NCBI RefSeq assembly: GCF_000371965.1
Contig: NZ_AQUO01000001.1
Span: forward strand, 2,798,001 to 2,862,000
Direction of reading: 5' to 3'
From: Paracoccus sp. N5
GTDB taxonomy: Bacteria > Pseudomonadota > Alphaproteobacteria > Rhodobacterales > Rhodobacteraceae
DNA: 64,000 nucleotides
Positions 32,644 to 40,908 of this stretch are shown one piece after another (the first letter of the stretch is position 1; each line of letters starts with the position of its first letter). The notes under the pieces are model-generated. The model saw only the letters and a list, made by a program, of their open reading frames with translations. It made no database searches and was not told the origin of the DNA. Both the position numbers and the translations under genes were made by a program.

Positions 32644-33272
32644 GCCTGATCGCCGTCCGCGCGTTTGCCGTGGCGCGGGGCGGGCTGCGCGCCGTCGAGA
32701 ACCTGTCCTTTGCCGTCGAGGCGGGGCAGGTGCTGGTGCTGCGCGGCCCGAACGGCATCGGCAAGACCACGCTTCTGCGCACGCTGGCCGGGCTGCAACC
32801 GGCCGTGGCCGGCACGGTCGAGGCCGCGCCCGATGCCATGGCTTATGCCGGCCATGCCGACGGGCTGAAGCCGGCGCTGACCGTCTCCGAGAACCTGGCG
32901 TTCTGGGCCGAGGTCTTTGGCGGCCATGACATCGCCCCGGCGCTGGCGGCGATGAACCTGCGCGACCTGGCGGCGCGGCCGGCGCATGCGCTTTCGGCCG
33001 GGCAGAAGCGGCGGCTGGGGCTGGCGCGGCTGCTGGTCACCGGCCGGCCGGTCTGGCTGCTGGACGAGCCCACGGTGTCGCTGGACCGCGACTCGGTCGC
33101 GCTGTTCGCGGCCATGCTGCGCACCCATCTGGGGCAGGGCGGCGCGGCGCTGATCGCCACCCATATCGACCTGGGCCTGCCCGAGGCCGTGGCGCTGGAC
33201 CTGACCCCGTTCCGCGCCGGGCCGGCGCAACGCGACGCCCGGCCCGCCGGCTTCAACGAGGCCTTCGCATGA
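32640..33272 (+). CDS. ccmA: Cytochrome c biogenesis ATP-binding protein
   Basis: ATPase of the CcmABCD complex that releases haem-loaded CcmE. 210 residues: Walker A RGPNGIGKTT (35-44), signature LSAGQ (near 117-121), Walker B VWLLDEPTVSLD. Shortness and the LSAGQKRRL signature fit CcmA. Start overlaps the previous stop (ATGA) and its own stop overlaps ccmB. Confidence 0.95.
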   Translation: MSLIAVRAFAVARGGLRAVENLSFAVEAGQVLVLRGPNGIGKTTLLRTLAGLQPAVAGTVEAAPDAMAYAGHADGLKPALTVSENLAFWAEVFGGHDIAPALAAMNLRDLAARPAHALSAGQKRRLGLARLLVTGRPVWLLDEPTVSLDRDSVALFAAMLRTHLGQGGAALIATHIDLGLPEAVALDLTPFRAGPAQRDARPAGFNEAFA

Positions 33273-33925
33273 AGGCGCTGCTGCTGCGCGACCTGCGTCT
33301 GGCGACCCGCGCCGGCGGCGGCTTCGGCCTGGCGCTGGCGTTCTTCCTGATCACCTGCACGCTGGTGCCCTTCGGCGTCGGCCCCGAGGGCGGCACGCTT
33401 GCGCGCATCGCGCCGGGCATCCTGTGGGTGGGCGCGCTGCTCTCGTGCCTCTTGTCGCTCGACCGCATCTTCGCGCTGGATTTCGAGGACGGCAGCCTCG
33501 ATCTGCTCGCCACCGCGCCGCTGCCGCTGGAGGGCGCGGTCGCGGCCAAGGCCCTGGCGCATTGGCTGGTGACCGGCCTGCCGCTGGCCCTGGCGGCGCC
33601 GGTCTTCGCGCTGCTTCTGCACCTGCCCGGGCCGGCCTATCCCTGGCTGGTGGTCTCGCTGCTGATCGGCACGCCGGCGCTGTCGATGCTGGGGGCCTTC
33701 GGTGCGGCGGTGACGGTCGGGCTGCGCCGCGGCGGCCTGCTGATGTCGCTCCTGGTGCTGCCGCTTTACGTGCCGACGCTGATCTTCGGCGCCGAGGCGG
33801 TGCGGCGCGGCGCCGCAGGCGGCGATCCGCTGCCGGCGCTGATCTTCCTGGCCGCGATCACGCTCGGGGTGCTGGCGCTGGTGCCCTTTGCGGCCGCGGC
33901 GGCGCTGCGGGTCAATCTGCGGTGA
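33269..33925 (+). CDS. ccmB: Haem exporter membrane protein CcmB
   Basis: Six-span permease partner of CcmA, 218 residues. The family block RIFALDFEDGSLDLL (near 69-83), together with LLVLPLYVPTLIFGAEAV, is clear. ATGA overlap with ccmA. Confidence 0.95.
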   Translation: MKALLLRDLRLATRAGGGFGLALAFFLITCTLVPFGVGPEGGTLARIAPGILWVGALLSCLLSLDRIFALDFEDGSLDLLATAPLPLEGAVAAKALAHWLVTGLPLALAAPVFALLLHLPGPAYPWLVVSLLIGTPALSMLGAFGAAVTVGLRRGGLLMSLLVLPLYVPTLIFGAEAVRRGAAGGDPLPALIFLAAITLGVLALVPFAAAAALRVNLR

Positions 33926-33987
33926 TCGGGCCCGGGTGCGACCTAAGCGCACTTGAGCGAGATCCGGGCACGGGCTAGGGAGGAGCC

Positions 33988-34713
33988 ATGTCGATCTGGG
34001 AATATGCCAACCCCGTCAAGTTCATGCGCACCTCGGGCGCGATCCTGCCCTATGCGGTGGCAGGGGCGGCGCTTTGCACCGTCTCGGGGCTGGTCTGGGG
34101 CTTTCTGACGCCGCAGGACTACAAGCAGGGCGCCACGGTCAAGATCATCTTCCTGCATGTGCCGGCGGCGCTGATGGCGATCAACATCTGGCTTATGATG
34201 CTGGTCACCTCGCTGATCTGGCTGATCCGGCGCCACCACGTCAGCGCGCTGGCCGCCAAGGCGGCGGCGCCGGTCGGTGCGGTAATGACGCTGATCGCAC
34301 TGATCACCGGGGCGATCTGGGGCCAGCCGATGTGGGGCACCTGGTGGGAATGGGATCCGCGGCTGACCTCGTTCCTGATCCTGTTCCTGTTCTACCTCGG
34401 CTATATCGCGCTTTGGGCCTCGGTCGAGAACCCGGACAGTGCCGCCGACCTGACCGGCGTCTTGTGCCTCGTCGGTTCGGTCTTCGCGCTTCTGTCGCGC
34501 TATGCGGTGAATTTCTGGAACCAGGGCCTGCATCAGGGCGCCTCGCTGTCGCTGGCGCCGGGCGAGCGGATGTCGGCGGTCTACAAATATCCGCTGTATC
34601 TGTCGATGCTGGGCTTTTTCCTGTTGTTCCTGGCGCTTTTGCTGGTCCGCACCCGGACCGAGATCCGCCGCCGCCGCTTGGCCGCGCTGCTGGCAAGGGA
34701 GATGCGCGCATGA
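33988..34713 (+). CDS. ccmC: Haem transporter/handling protein CcmC
   Basis: Membrane protein that presents haem to CcmE. 241 residues, six spans, with the tryptophan-rich periplasmic motif WGTWWEWDPRLT (116-127) and the conserved external His57 (FLHVP) and His182 (LHQGAS). AGGGAGG is just upstream. 62 bases separate it from ccmB. Confidence 0.97.
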   Translation: MSIWEYANPVKFMRTSGAILPYAVAGAALCTVSGLVWGFLTPQDYKQGATVKIIFLHVPAALMAINIWLMMLVTSLIWLIRRHHVSALAAKAAAPVGAVMTLIALITGAIWGQPMWGTWWEWDPRLTSFLILFLFYLGYIALWASVENPDSAADLTGVLCLVGSVFALLSRYAVNFWNQGLHQGASLSLAPGERMSAVYKYPLYLSMLGFFLLFLALLLVRTRTEIRRRRLAALLAREMRA

Positions 34714-34853
34714 TCGAGCTTGGCAAATATGCCGCGACCGTGCTGGCCGCCTATGGCATCAGCCTGGCGCTGCTCGTGGGCGTGATCGTCCAGAGCGTGC
34801 TGGTCAATGCCCGCGCCCGCCGCGACTTGCAGGAGCACGAACGCCGTGGCTAA
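34710..34853 (+). CDS. ccmD: Haem exporter protein CcmD
   Basis: Single-span 47-residue protein that helps release holo-CcmE. MIELGKYAATVLAAYGISLA is followed by a hydrophobic helix and a basic tail (NARARRDLQEHERRG), the normal CcmD layout with the conserved Tyr. ATGA overlap with ccmC and eight-base overlap with ccmG. Confidence 0.93.
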   Translation: MIELGKYAATVLAAYGISLALLVGVIVQSVLVNARARRDLQEHERRG

Positions 34854-35385
34854 GGTCTCGCCCCTGATGGTGCTGCCGGTGGCGGTGTTCCTGGGTTTTG
34901 CCGGCCTGGCCGGCTGGGCGCTGATGCGGCCCGACCCCGAGGCGGTGCCCTCGGCCTTCGTCGGGCGCGAGGCGCCGGCGGTGGGGGACCAGACGCTGCC
35001 CGGCAAGGTGCAGCTGACCGATGCGATGCTGCGCCAGCCGGGCGTGAAGCTGGTGAATTTCTGGGCCAGCTGGTGCCCGCCCTGCCGGGCCGAGCATCCG
35101 ACCCTGACCGAGCTTTCGAAGCGCCTGCCGGTCTACGGCGTCGATCTGAAGGACCCCGAGGCGGCGGCCTCGGGCTTCCTGTCCGAACATGGCGATCCCT
35201 TTCATGCCCTGGCGACCGATCCGCGCGGCCGGGTGGCGATCGACTGGGGCGTGACCGCGCCGCCCGAAACCTTCATCGTCGATGGCGCGGGCCGCATCCT
35301 TTATCGCCATGCCGGGCCCCTGGTGCGCGAGGATTACACGGCGCGCTTCCTGCCGGAGCTTGAAAAGGCCCTGGCGGGCCAGTGA
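34846..35385 (+). CDS. ccmG: Thiol:disulfide interchange protein CcmG/DsbE
   Basis: Membrane-anchored periplasmic thioredoxin that reduces the apocytochrome c CxxCH motif. 179 residues from a GTG at 34846, ten bases after AGGAG. One N-terminal anchor (8-26), active site WASWCPPC with Cys77 and Cys80, and the GVTAPPETFIVDG block containing the cis-proline. It ends the yajC-to-ccmG operon. Confidence 0.95.
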   Translation: MAKVSPLMVLPVAVFLGFAGLAGWALMRPDPEAVPSAFVGREAPAVGDQTLPGKVQLTDAMLRQPGVKLVNFWASWCPPCRAEHPTLTELSKRLPVYGVDLKDPEAAASGFLSEHGDPFHALATDPRGRVAIDWGVTAPPETFIVDGAGRILYRHAGPLVREDYTARFLPELEKALAGQ

Positions 35386-35394
35386 GCAGCCTTG

Positions 35395-35476
35395 TCGGGG
35401 TATTTGGAAAACGGTGAAAACGCGCGCGGGGGTTTTCCGGGCGCGCCGTTGCATGGGTATTTGAGGAACGAAGAAG
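35395..35476 (+). repeat. REP-like intergenic repeat, copies d and e
   Basis: Copy d (GGGGTATTTGGAAAACGG from 35397) and copy e (GCATGGGTATTTGAGGAACG from 35451, then AAGAAG) flank a GC-rich inverted segment. Copy e is very close to copy f at 47991-48024. It fills the gap between ccmG and hisC. Confidence 0.6.
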
Positions 35477-35547
35477 CCTGCCGGTGGTCGAGCCTTTCCA
35501 AGGCGGGCGCCGGGCGGTAAGAGGGCCGGGCTTGCAAGAGGCCCGTC

Positions 35548-36651
35548 ATGTCGCAGAACCAGACCGTCATCGCTCCGCAACCCGGGATCATGGAGATCGC
35601 GCTCTACCAGGGCGGCGCCGCCAAGGTGGCCGGGGTCGAGAACGTGGTGAAGCTGTCCTCGAACGAGAACCCGTTCGGGCCGTCCGAAAAGGCGCGCGAG
35701 GCGGTGGTGCGGGCGGCGCATGCCCTGCATCGCTATCCGAACACCGACCATGCCAGCCTGCGCGCCGCCATCGGCGAGGTGCATGGGCTGGACCCCGAGC
35801 GCATCATCTGCGGCGTCGGTTCCGACGAGATCATCCATTTCCTGTGCCAGGCCTATGCCGGGCCGGGGACCGAGGTTCTGTTCACCGAGCACGGCTTCCT
35901 GATGTATCGCATCAGCGCCCTTGCCGCCGGGGCGACCCCGGTCGCCGTGCGCGAGCGTGATCGTGTCACCGACATCGACGCGCTGATCGCCGGGGCGAGC
36001 GAGCACACCCGCCTGGTGTTCCTGGCCAATCCGAACAACCCGACCGGCACCATGGTCGGCCTGCCCGAGATCGAGCGGCTGGCCCGCGCCCTGCCGCAGG
36101 CCATCGTCGTCGTGGATGCCGCCTATGCCGAATATGTCGAGGATTACGACGGCGGGGCGGAACTGGCGACCCGGCTGCCGAACGTGTTCATGACCCGGAC
36201 CTTTTCCAAGATCTACGGCCTTGGCGGCCTGCGCATCGGCTGGGGTTACGGATCGCGCGAGATCATCGACGTGCTGAACCGCATCCGGGGGCCGTTCAAC
36301 CTGTCCTCGGCCGCGCTCGATGCCGCCGAGGCTGCCGTGCGCGACCGCGAACATATCGCCCGCTGCCAGGCCGAGAACGCCCGCATGCGCGCCTGGCTGG
36401 CCGAGGCCCTGGCCGAGAAGGGCGTGCCCTCGGACACCTCCTGCGCCAATTTCATCCTGGCCCGGTTCGAGGACCAGGCCGTGGCCGAGGCCTGCGACGA
36501 TTATCTGAAGGCCCAGGGGCTGATCGTGCGCCGGGTCGGCGGCTATGGCCTGCCGAACTGCCTGCGCATCACCGTGGGCGACGAGGCCTCGTGCCGGCGT
36601 GTCGCCCATGTCATCGGCCAGTTCATGGCCGAACGGGCGGAGCGGCGCTGA
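35548..36651 (+). CDS. hisC: Histidinol-phosphate aminotransferase
   Basis: PLP enzyme of histidine synthesis, 367 residues. SSNENPFGPS (37-46), FLANPNNPTGT (158-168), DAAYAEY (190-196) and the PLP lysine Lys221 in RTFSKIYGLGGLRIGW are all conserved. Related enzymes also transaminate aromatic amino-acid precursors, and the overlap with tyrA (TGATG) suggests it serves phenylalanine/tyrosine synthesis as well. Confidence 0.93.
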   Translation: MSQNQTVIAPQPGIMEIALYQGGAAKVAGVENVVKLSSNENPFGPSEKAREAVVRAAHALHRYPNTDHASLRAAIGEVHGLDPERIICGVGSDEIIHFLCQAYAGPGTEVLFTEHGFLMYRISALAAGATPVAVRERDRVTDIDALIAGASEHTRLVFLANPNNPTGTMVGLPEIERLARALPQAIVVVDAAYAEYVEDYDGGAELATRLPNVFMTRTFSKIYGLGGLRIGWGYGSREIIDVLNRIRGPFNLSSAALDAAEAAVRDREHIARCQAENARMRAWLAEALAEKGVPSDTSCANFILARFEDQAVAEACDDYLKAQGLIVRRVGGYGLPNCLRITVGDEASCRRVAHVIGQFMAERAERR

Positions 36652-37580
36652 TGGGTCGGATCTATGACCGCGTCGCCCTGATCGGGCTGGGGCTGATCGC
36701 CGGCTCGATGTCGCTGGCCATGCGCGAGGCCGGGCTGGCCGGCGAGATCGTCGGCTATGCCCGCAGCCCCGAGACCCGGGCCACCGCGCGCGAGATCGGG
36801 CTGGTGGACCGCGTGGTCGAGACCCCGGCCGAGGCCGCCGAGGGCGCCGATCTGATCGTACTGGCGGTGCCGGTCGGCGCCATGGGCGAGGTCGCGGCCG
36901 AGATCGCGCCCTTCCTCAAGCCCGGCGCGACGGTGACCGACGTGGGCTCGGTCAAGCGCGCCGTGGTCGAGGCGGTGGCGCCGCATATCCCCGCGGGCGT
37001 GCATTTCGTGCCCGGCCACCCGCTGGCCGGAACCGAGCATTCCGGGCCGCGCTCGGGCTTTGCCAGCCTGTTTCGCAACCGCTGGTGGTTGCTGACCCCG
37101 GTCGAGGGCAGCGACCCCGCGGCGGTGGCGCGGCTGGCCGGGCTGATCCGCGGCATGGGCGCCAATGTCGAGGAGATGGACGCGGCGCATCACGACCTGG
37201 TGCTGGCGGTGACCAGCCACACGCCGCACCTGATCGCCTATACCATGGTCGGCGTCGCCGATCACCTGAAGCGGGTGACGGAAAGCGAGGTCATCAAGTA
37301 TTCCGCCGCCGGCTTTCGGGATTTCACCCGGATCGCGGCCTCGGACCCGACGATGTGGCGCGACGTGTTCCTGCAGAACAAGGATGCGGTGCTGGATATC
37401 CTCGGGCGCTTCACCGAGGAGCTGTTCGTCCTGCAGCGCGCCATCCGCATGGGAGACGGCGCGCATCTGCACGATTATTTCACCCGCACCCGGGCGATCC
37501 GGCGCGGCATCATCGAGGCCGGGCAGGATACCGCGGCGCCCGACTTCGGCCGCAGCCAGTCGCCCGCCAAGGACGCCTAG
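36651..37580 (+). CDS. tyrA: Prephenate/arogenate (cyclohexadienyl) dehydrogenase
   Basis: NAD-dependent oxidative decarboxylation toward tyrosine. 309 residues: Rossmann motif VALIGLGLIAGSMSLA (8-23), then HPLAGTEHSGPRSGF (near 123-137) with the catalytic His, and the C-terminal dimer helices. Coupled to hisC. Its stop TAG lies in CTAG, shared with the stop of the convergent DUF2125 gene. Substrate choice between prephenate and arogenate cannot be read here. Confidence 0.92.
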   Translation: MGRIYDRVALIGLGLIAGSMSLAMREAGLAGEIVGYARSPETRATAREIGLVDRVVETPAEAAEGADLIVLAVPVGAMGEVAAEIAPFLKPGATVTDVGSVKRAVVEAVAPHIPAGVHFVPGHPLAGTEHSGPRSGFASLFRNRWWLLTPVEGSDPAAVARLAGLIRGMGANVEEMDAAHHDLVLAVTSHTPHLIAYTMVGVADHLKRVTESEVIKYSAAGFRDFTRIAASDPTMWRDVFLQNKDAVLDILGRFTEELFVLQRAIRMGDGAHLHDYFTRTRAIRRGIIEAGQDTAAPDFGRSQSPAKDA

Positions 37581-38554
37581 CGGCGCGGGAATACCGGCGC
37601 CGGGCCCAGCGTGACCGGCCCCAGGCTGACCTTGCCATCGGCCAGAATCAGCGGCAGGCGCAATTCGCCGCTGGCGGGGGCCGGGAAATCCGCGCCCTCG
37701 GGCAGCGGCAGTTCCGAGATGTTCTTCAGCATCGCGCCGGCCAGCATCACCACCTTTTGCGGGATCAGCCCGGCCGCCGCCGCCGCCTCCAGCATCGGCC
37801 GCGCATCGGGCGTATAGACCGCAAGCAGCCCCTGCGCCCGGCCCTGGGCATCGGCATGGACCTCGCCCAGGATGCGGGCGCCGAGCTTGCCCAGCCGCAA
37901 TTCGGACCCGTCGAGCCGCAGCCCGGTCGGCAGCGGCATGGTCTCGGGCGTCAGCGTCTGCGGCGACGGCGGCCGGTCGAGCCACAGCCGGCCGGTCGCC
38001 TTAAGGCTCAGCTTGCCGGGCAGGGGCAGGGGGTTCGACAGTGCCTCGGGCGCAAGGTCGTGCAGCGACAGCGCAACGTCATAGCCGCCGTCGTCGGCCA
38101 GCCGGGCCCGGGCATCGAGACCCTGCGCCAGCGGTGCCCCCTCCAGCGTCAGCGGGCCGGAACGGGCGAAGACGCTGCGGAATTCGGCGCCGGCCAGGGG
38201 ACGCACCCCAAGGCCGGCCTCGGCATCGGTCAGACCCAGCACCATCGCTCCGGCGCCGGCGTCCAGCACCGCTTGCGGCGGCAGGTCCAGCCGCAGCTCG
38301 GTCGGGTGCAGCGGACCGACCCAGGCCTGGGCCTGCGGCAGCGCCAGCCGGCCCGAGGGCGTCTCCAGCTCGACGGCGACGGCCGAAACGCCGATGCGTC
38401 CGGGCCGGCGCAGCTCGTGCAGGGTGCCGATCCCGACGCCCGGGGTCTCGGCGGCGAATCGGCGCAGTTCGCGCACCAGCAGCCCCTCGGCCCCCAGCCA
38501 CAAGCCGCCCAGAGCCAAGGCAAGCACGGTCAGCCACAGAAGCAATCGGCGCAT
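37577..38554 (-). CDS. DUF2125-type membrane-anchored protein
   Basis: 325 residues with an N-terminal anchor (RRLLLWLTVLALALGGLWLG) and a long beta-rich periplasmic region typical of DUF2125 proteins of Alphaproteobacteria. The ATG at 38554 is chosen for GAGGAAACCC upstream. Function unknown; AsmA-like roles in envelope lipid handling have been suggested for similar folds, which is inference here. Convergent with tyrA with overlapping stop codons. Confidence 0.82.
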   Translation of the reverse strand: MRRLLLWLTVLALALGGLWLGAEGLLVRELRRFAAETPGVGIGTLHELRRPGRIGVSAVAVELETPSGRLALPQAQAWVGPLHPTELRLDLPPQAVLDAGAGAMVLGLTDAEAGLGVRPLAGAEFRSVFARSGPLTLEGAPLAQGLDARARLADDGGYDVALSLHDLAPEALSNPLPLPGKLSLKATGRLWLDRPPSPQTLTPETMPLPTGLRLDGSELRLGKLGARILGEVHADAQGRAQGLLAVYTPDARPMLEAAAAAGLIPQKVVMLAGAMLKNISELPLPEGADFPAPASGELRLPLILADGKVSLGPVTLGPAPVFPRR

Positions 38555-38645
38555 GGGTTTCCTCGTCTGGTCGAGCCGTCTTGGAACGGCGGCCATGCTG
38601 TCCTAAGTTTTTCGCAAGCGAAAGCAAAGCGGGATGGGGTCAGGA

Positions 38646-39200
38646 ATGGGTGAGCGGCCAGAGCATTGGGTCTTTGCCTATGGCTCGCTGATGTGGGATC
38701 CCGGCTTTCCGGTGGCCGAGACGGTGCAGGCGCGGGTCGAGGGCTTTGCCCGCCGCTTCTGCCTGCGCTCGGTGGTCTATCGCGGCACGGTCGAGGCGCC
38801 GGGGCTGGTCCTGGGCCTCGACATCGACGCGCAGGCGCATTGCGTGGGGCTGGCGCTGCGGGTCGAGGATACCGACTGGCCGAACACGCTGGCCGGGCTG
38901 CGCGAGCGCGAGCTGACCACCGAGGCCTATGCCGAGCTGCAACTGCCGCTGCTTCTGGCCGACGGGCGCCGGGTCGAGGCCGTCGCCTATGTCATCCGCC
39001 GCGACCACGACCAGTATTGGGCGCATCTGGACATGGCCCAGCAGGCCGAGATCATCGCCCGCGCCCATGGCGGCCGCGGGCCGAACGCCGATTATCTGTT
39101 CAACACCGCCATGCACCTGGCCGAGATGGGCGTCGAGGATCTGGAGATGGACGAGCTGGCGCGCCGCGTCCGGCTGCTGGTGCGACCAAAGCCGGATTGA
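38646..39200 (+). CDS. ChaC-like gamma-glutamylcyclotransferase
   Basis: 184 residues of the ChaC/GGCT family that release 5-oxoproline from glutathione or gamma-glutamyl compounds. VFAYGSLMWDP (9-19) is the substrate-loop signature, and a central Glu in GLRERELTTEAY (near 82-93) fits the catalytic acid. An earlier in-frame ATG at 38634 would add four residues. The nearby gamma-glutamyl polyamine genes lie 8 kb away and need not be linked. Confidence 0.88.
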   Translation: MGERPEHWVFAYGSLMWDPGFPVAETVQARVEGFARRFCLRSVVYRGTVEAPGLVLGLDIDAQAHCVGLALRVEDTDWPNTLAGLRERELTTEAYAELQLPLLLADGRRVEAVAYVIRRDHDQYWAHLDMAQQAEIIARAHGGRGPNADYLFNTAMHLAEMGVEDLEMDELARRVRLLVRPKPD

Positions 39201-39282
39201 CCGGCGGCGCCCCGCCGCATCGCTTGGCAGCGGGCGATCCGGCCACTACAGTCGCCCGCGAAGCAGGGAATGGAGTTGCCGC

Positions 39283-40908
39283 TTGTCCCCGTCCGATGCC
39301 GATGCGCCGCCGCAAGCCGCCGCCGAAGGCCGCAAGACCCGCGCTGCCCGCCTTGCGGCCACGCGCCGGGGCGAGCCGGGGCTGACCGGCCCGAGCCAGC
39401 CGCAATTCTCGCAACCCGTGCGCCAGATCGTGCTGATGCTGATCGCGCTAGCGCTGGTCGTGGCCGGGGCCTGGTTCGCCTATGGCCGCATCCTGCGCAT
39501 CTTTTCCTCGAACGAGGCGCTGAACGGGCTGATCCTCGCCGTCTTCGTGATGGGGGTGCTGGGCTGCTTCTGGCAGGTGGCCGAACTGGTGAAGTCGGTC
39601 AGCTGGATCGAGCGATTCGCCGCCCGGCGCCGCAATGCCGCCGGTCGCGGCGTCAGCACGGCCGAGCCCGCCGATGCCGACCAGGCGCCGCGCCTGCTGG
39701 CGCCGCTTTCGGCGCTGCTGGGCCAGCGCGGGCCGGTCGGAGGCGTGATCTCGACCGAATCGTCGCGCTCGATCCTGGAGTCGGTGGCGACCCGGATCGA
39801 CGAGGCGCGCGACATCACCCGCTACCTTGCCAACCTTTTGATTTTCCTGGGCCTTCTGGGCACCTTCTATGGCCTTGCGACCACGGTGCCGGCGGTGGTG
39901 GACACCATCCGGGCGCTGGCGCCCAAGGATGGCGAGACCGGCATCGAGGTCTTCAACAAGCTGATGACCGGGCTCGAATCGCAGCTGGGCGGCATGGCCA
40001 CGGCCTTTTCCAGCTCGCTCCTGGGCCTGGCCGGCTCGCTGGTCGTCGGCCTGCTGGAGCTGTTCGTGACCCATGGCCAGAACCGCTTCTATCGCGAGCT
40101 GGAAGAATGGATGTCGGGCTTTACCCGCGTCGGCCTTGCCGGCGGCGAGGGGCACGGCCTGGGCGAGGCGGCGCTGGTCGATTTCGCCGAACGGGTCGAG
40201 GCGCAGCTGGCCGGCTTGCAGGAATTCTATGCGCAGCGCGACGAATTGCGCGACCAGGAGGCGGCGGCCGCCGACCAGCGCGCGCTGGCCCTGGCGCAGG
40301 GCGTCGAGCAGCTGGCGGGGCTTCTGGGCGAGGACCGCGACCGGCTGGGCGCGACGCTTACCGCCGAGCGCGAGGCGACGGCGCGGGCGCTGTCCGGGGT
40401 CGAGCAGGGGCTGGCGGGTCTTGCCGCCGCGCCGCGCCAGGATCCGGCAGTGCTGGCTGCACTGGACCGGCTGGCCGCGGGGCAGGAGCGTCTGCTGGCC
40501 GGCCAGCCCGCCTTTGACGCGCTGACGCAGGCGCTGGAGCGGCTGGCGGCGGGTCAGGACCGGCTGGCGGCGCTGGCCGAGTCGCCGGCCCGCGATCCGG
40601 CCCTGGCCGAGACGCTGACGCGCCTCGCCGCCCTGTCCGAGCACCCGGCGCCCGACAACGGCCTGCTGATCCGGGCGCTGGAACGGCTGGCCGAGGGGCA
40701 GGACCGCATCCTGGAGCAGGCGCCGGCGCGCGCGCCCTCGGGCGACGACCCCGAGGCGCGGATGCGGCTGCGCTCGATCGACGTGCAGCTGGGCCGGCTG
40801 GTCGAGGAAGCCGCCAGCGGCCGCGACGGGCTGATCTCGGAGCTGCGCGAGGACATGGCGGCGCTGACCCGCGCCATCCGCAACCTGGAGCGCGGCGATG
40901 GGGCTTAG
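39283..40908 (+). CDS. ExbB/MotA/TolQ-like proton-channel protein with coiled-coil tail
   Basis: 541 residues from a TTG at 39283 (GGAG seven bases upstream); no ATG precedes the first membrane helix. Membrane segments are at about 48-68, 82-102, 181-203 and 239-262, the last two in the ExbB/MotA-like core (YLANLLIFLGLLGTFYGLAT; GMATAFSSSLLGLAGSLVVG). Residues 290-541 form a long helical tail with repeated LERLAxGQxRL units. Such a tail is absent from TolQ and ExbB. Its stop overlaps the next gene by 11 bases. No tolA, tolB, pal, tonB or flagellar gene is nearby, so its motor partner role is unknown. Confidence 0.88.
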   Translation: MSPSDADAPPQAAAEGRKTRAARLAATRRGEPGLTGPSQPQFSQPVRQIVLMLIALALVVAGAWFAYGRILRIFSSNEALNGLILAVFVMGVLGCFWQVAELVKSVSWIERFAARRRNAAGRGVSTAEPADADQAPRLLAPLSALLGQRGPVGGVISTESSRSILESVATRIDEARDITRYLANLLIFLGLLGTFYGLATTVPAVVDTIRALAPKDGETGIEVFNKLMTGLESQLGGMATAFSSSLLGLAGSLVVGLLELFVTHGQNRFYRELEEWMSGFTRVGLAGGEGHGLGEAALVDFAERVEAQLAGLQEFYAQRDELRDQEAAAADQRALALAQGVEQLAGLLGEDRDRLGATLTAEREATARALSGVEQGLAGLAAAPRQDPAVLAALDRLAAGQERLLAGQPAFDALTQALERLAAGQDRLAALAESPARDPALAETLTRLAALSEHPAPDNGLLIRALERLAEGQDRILEQAPARAPSGDDPEARMRLRSIDVQLGRLVEEAASGRDGLISELREDMAALTRAIRNLERGDGA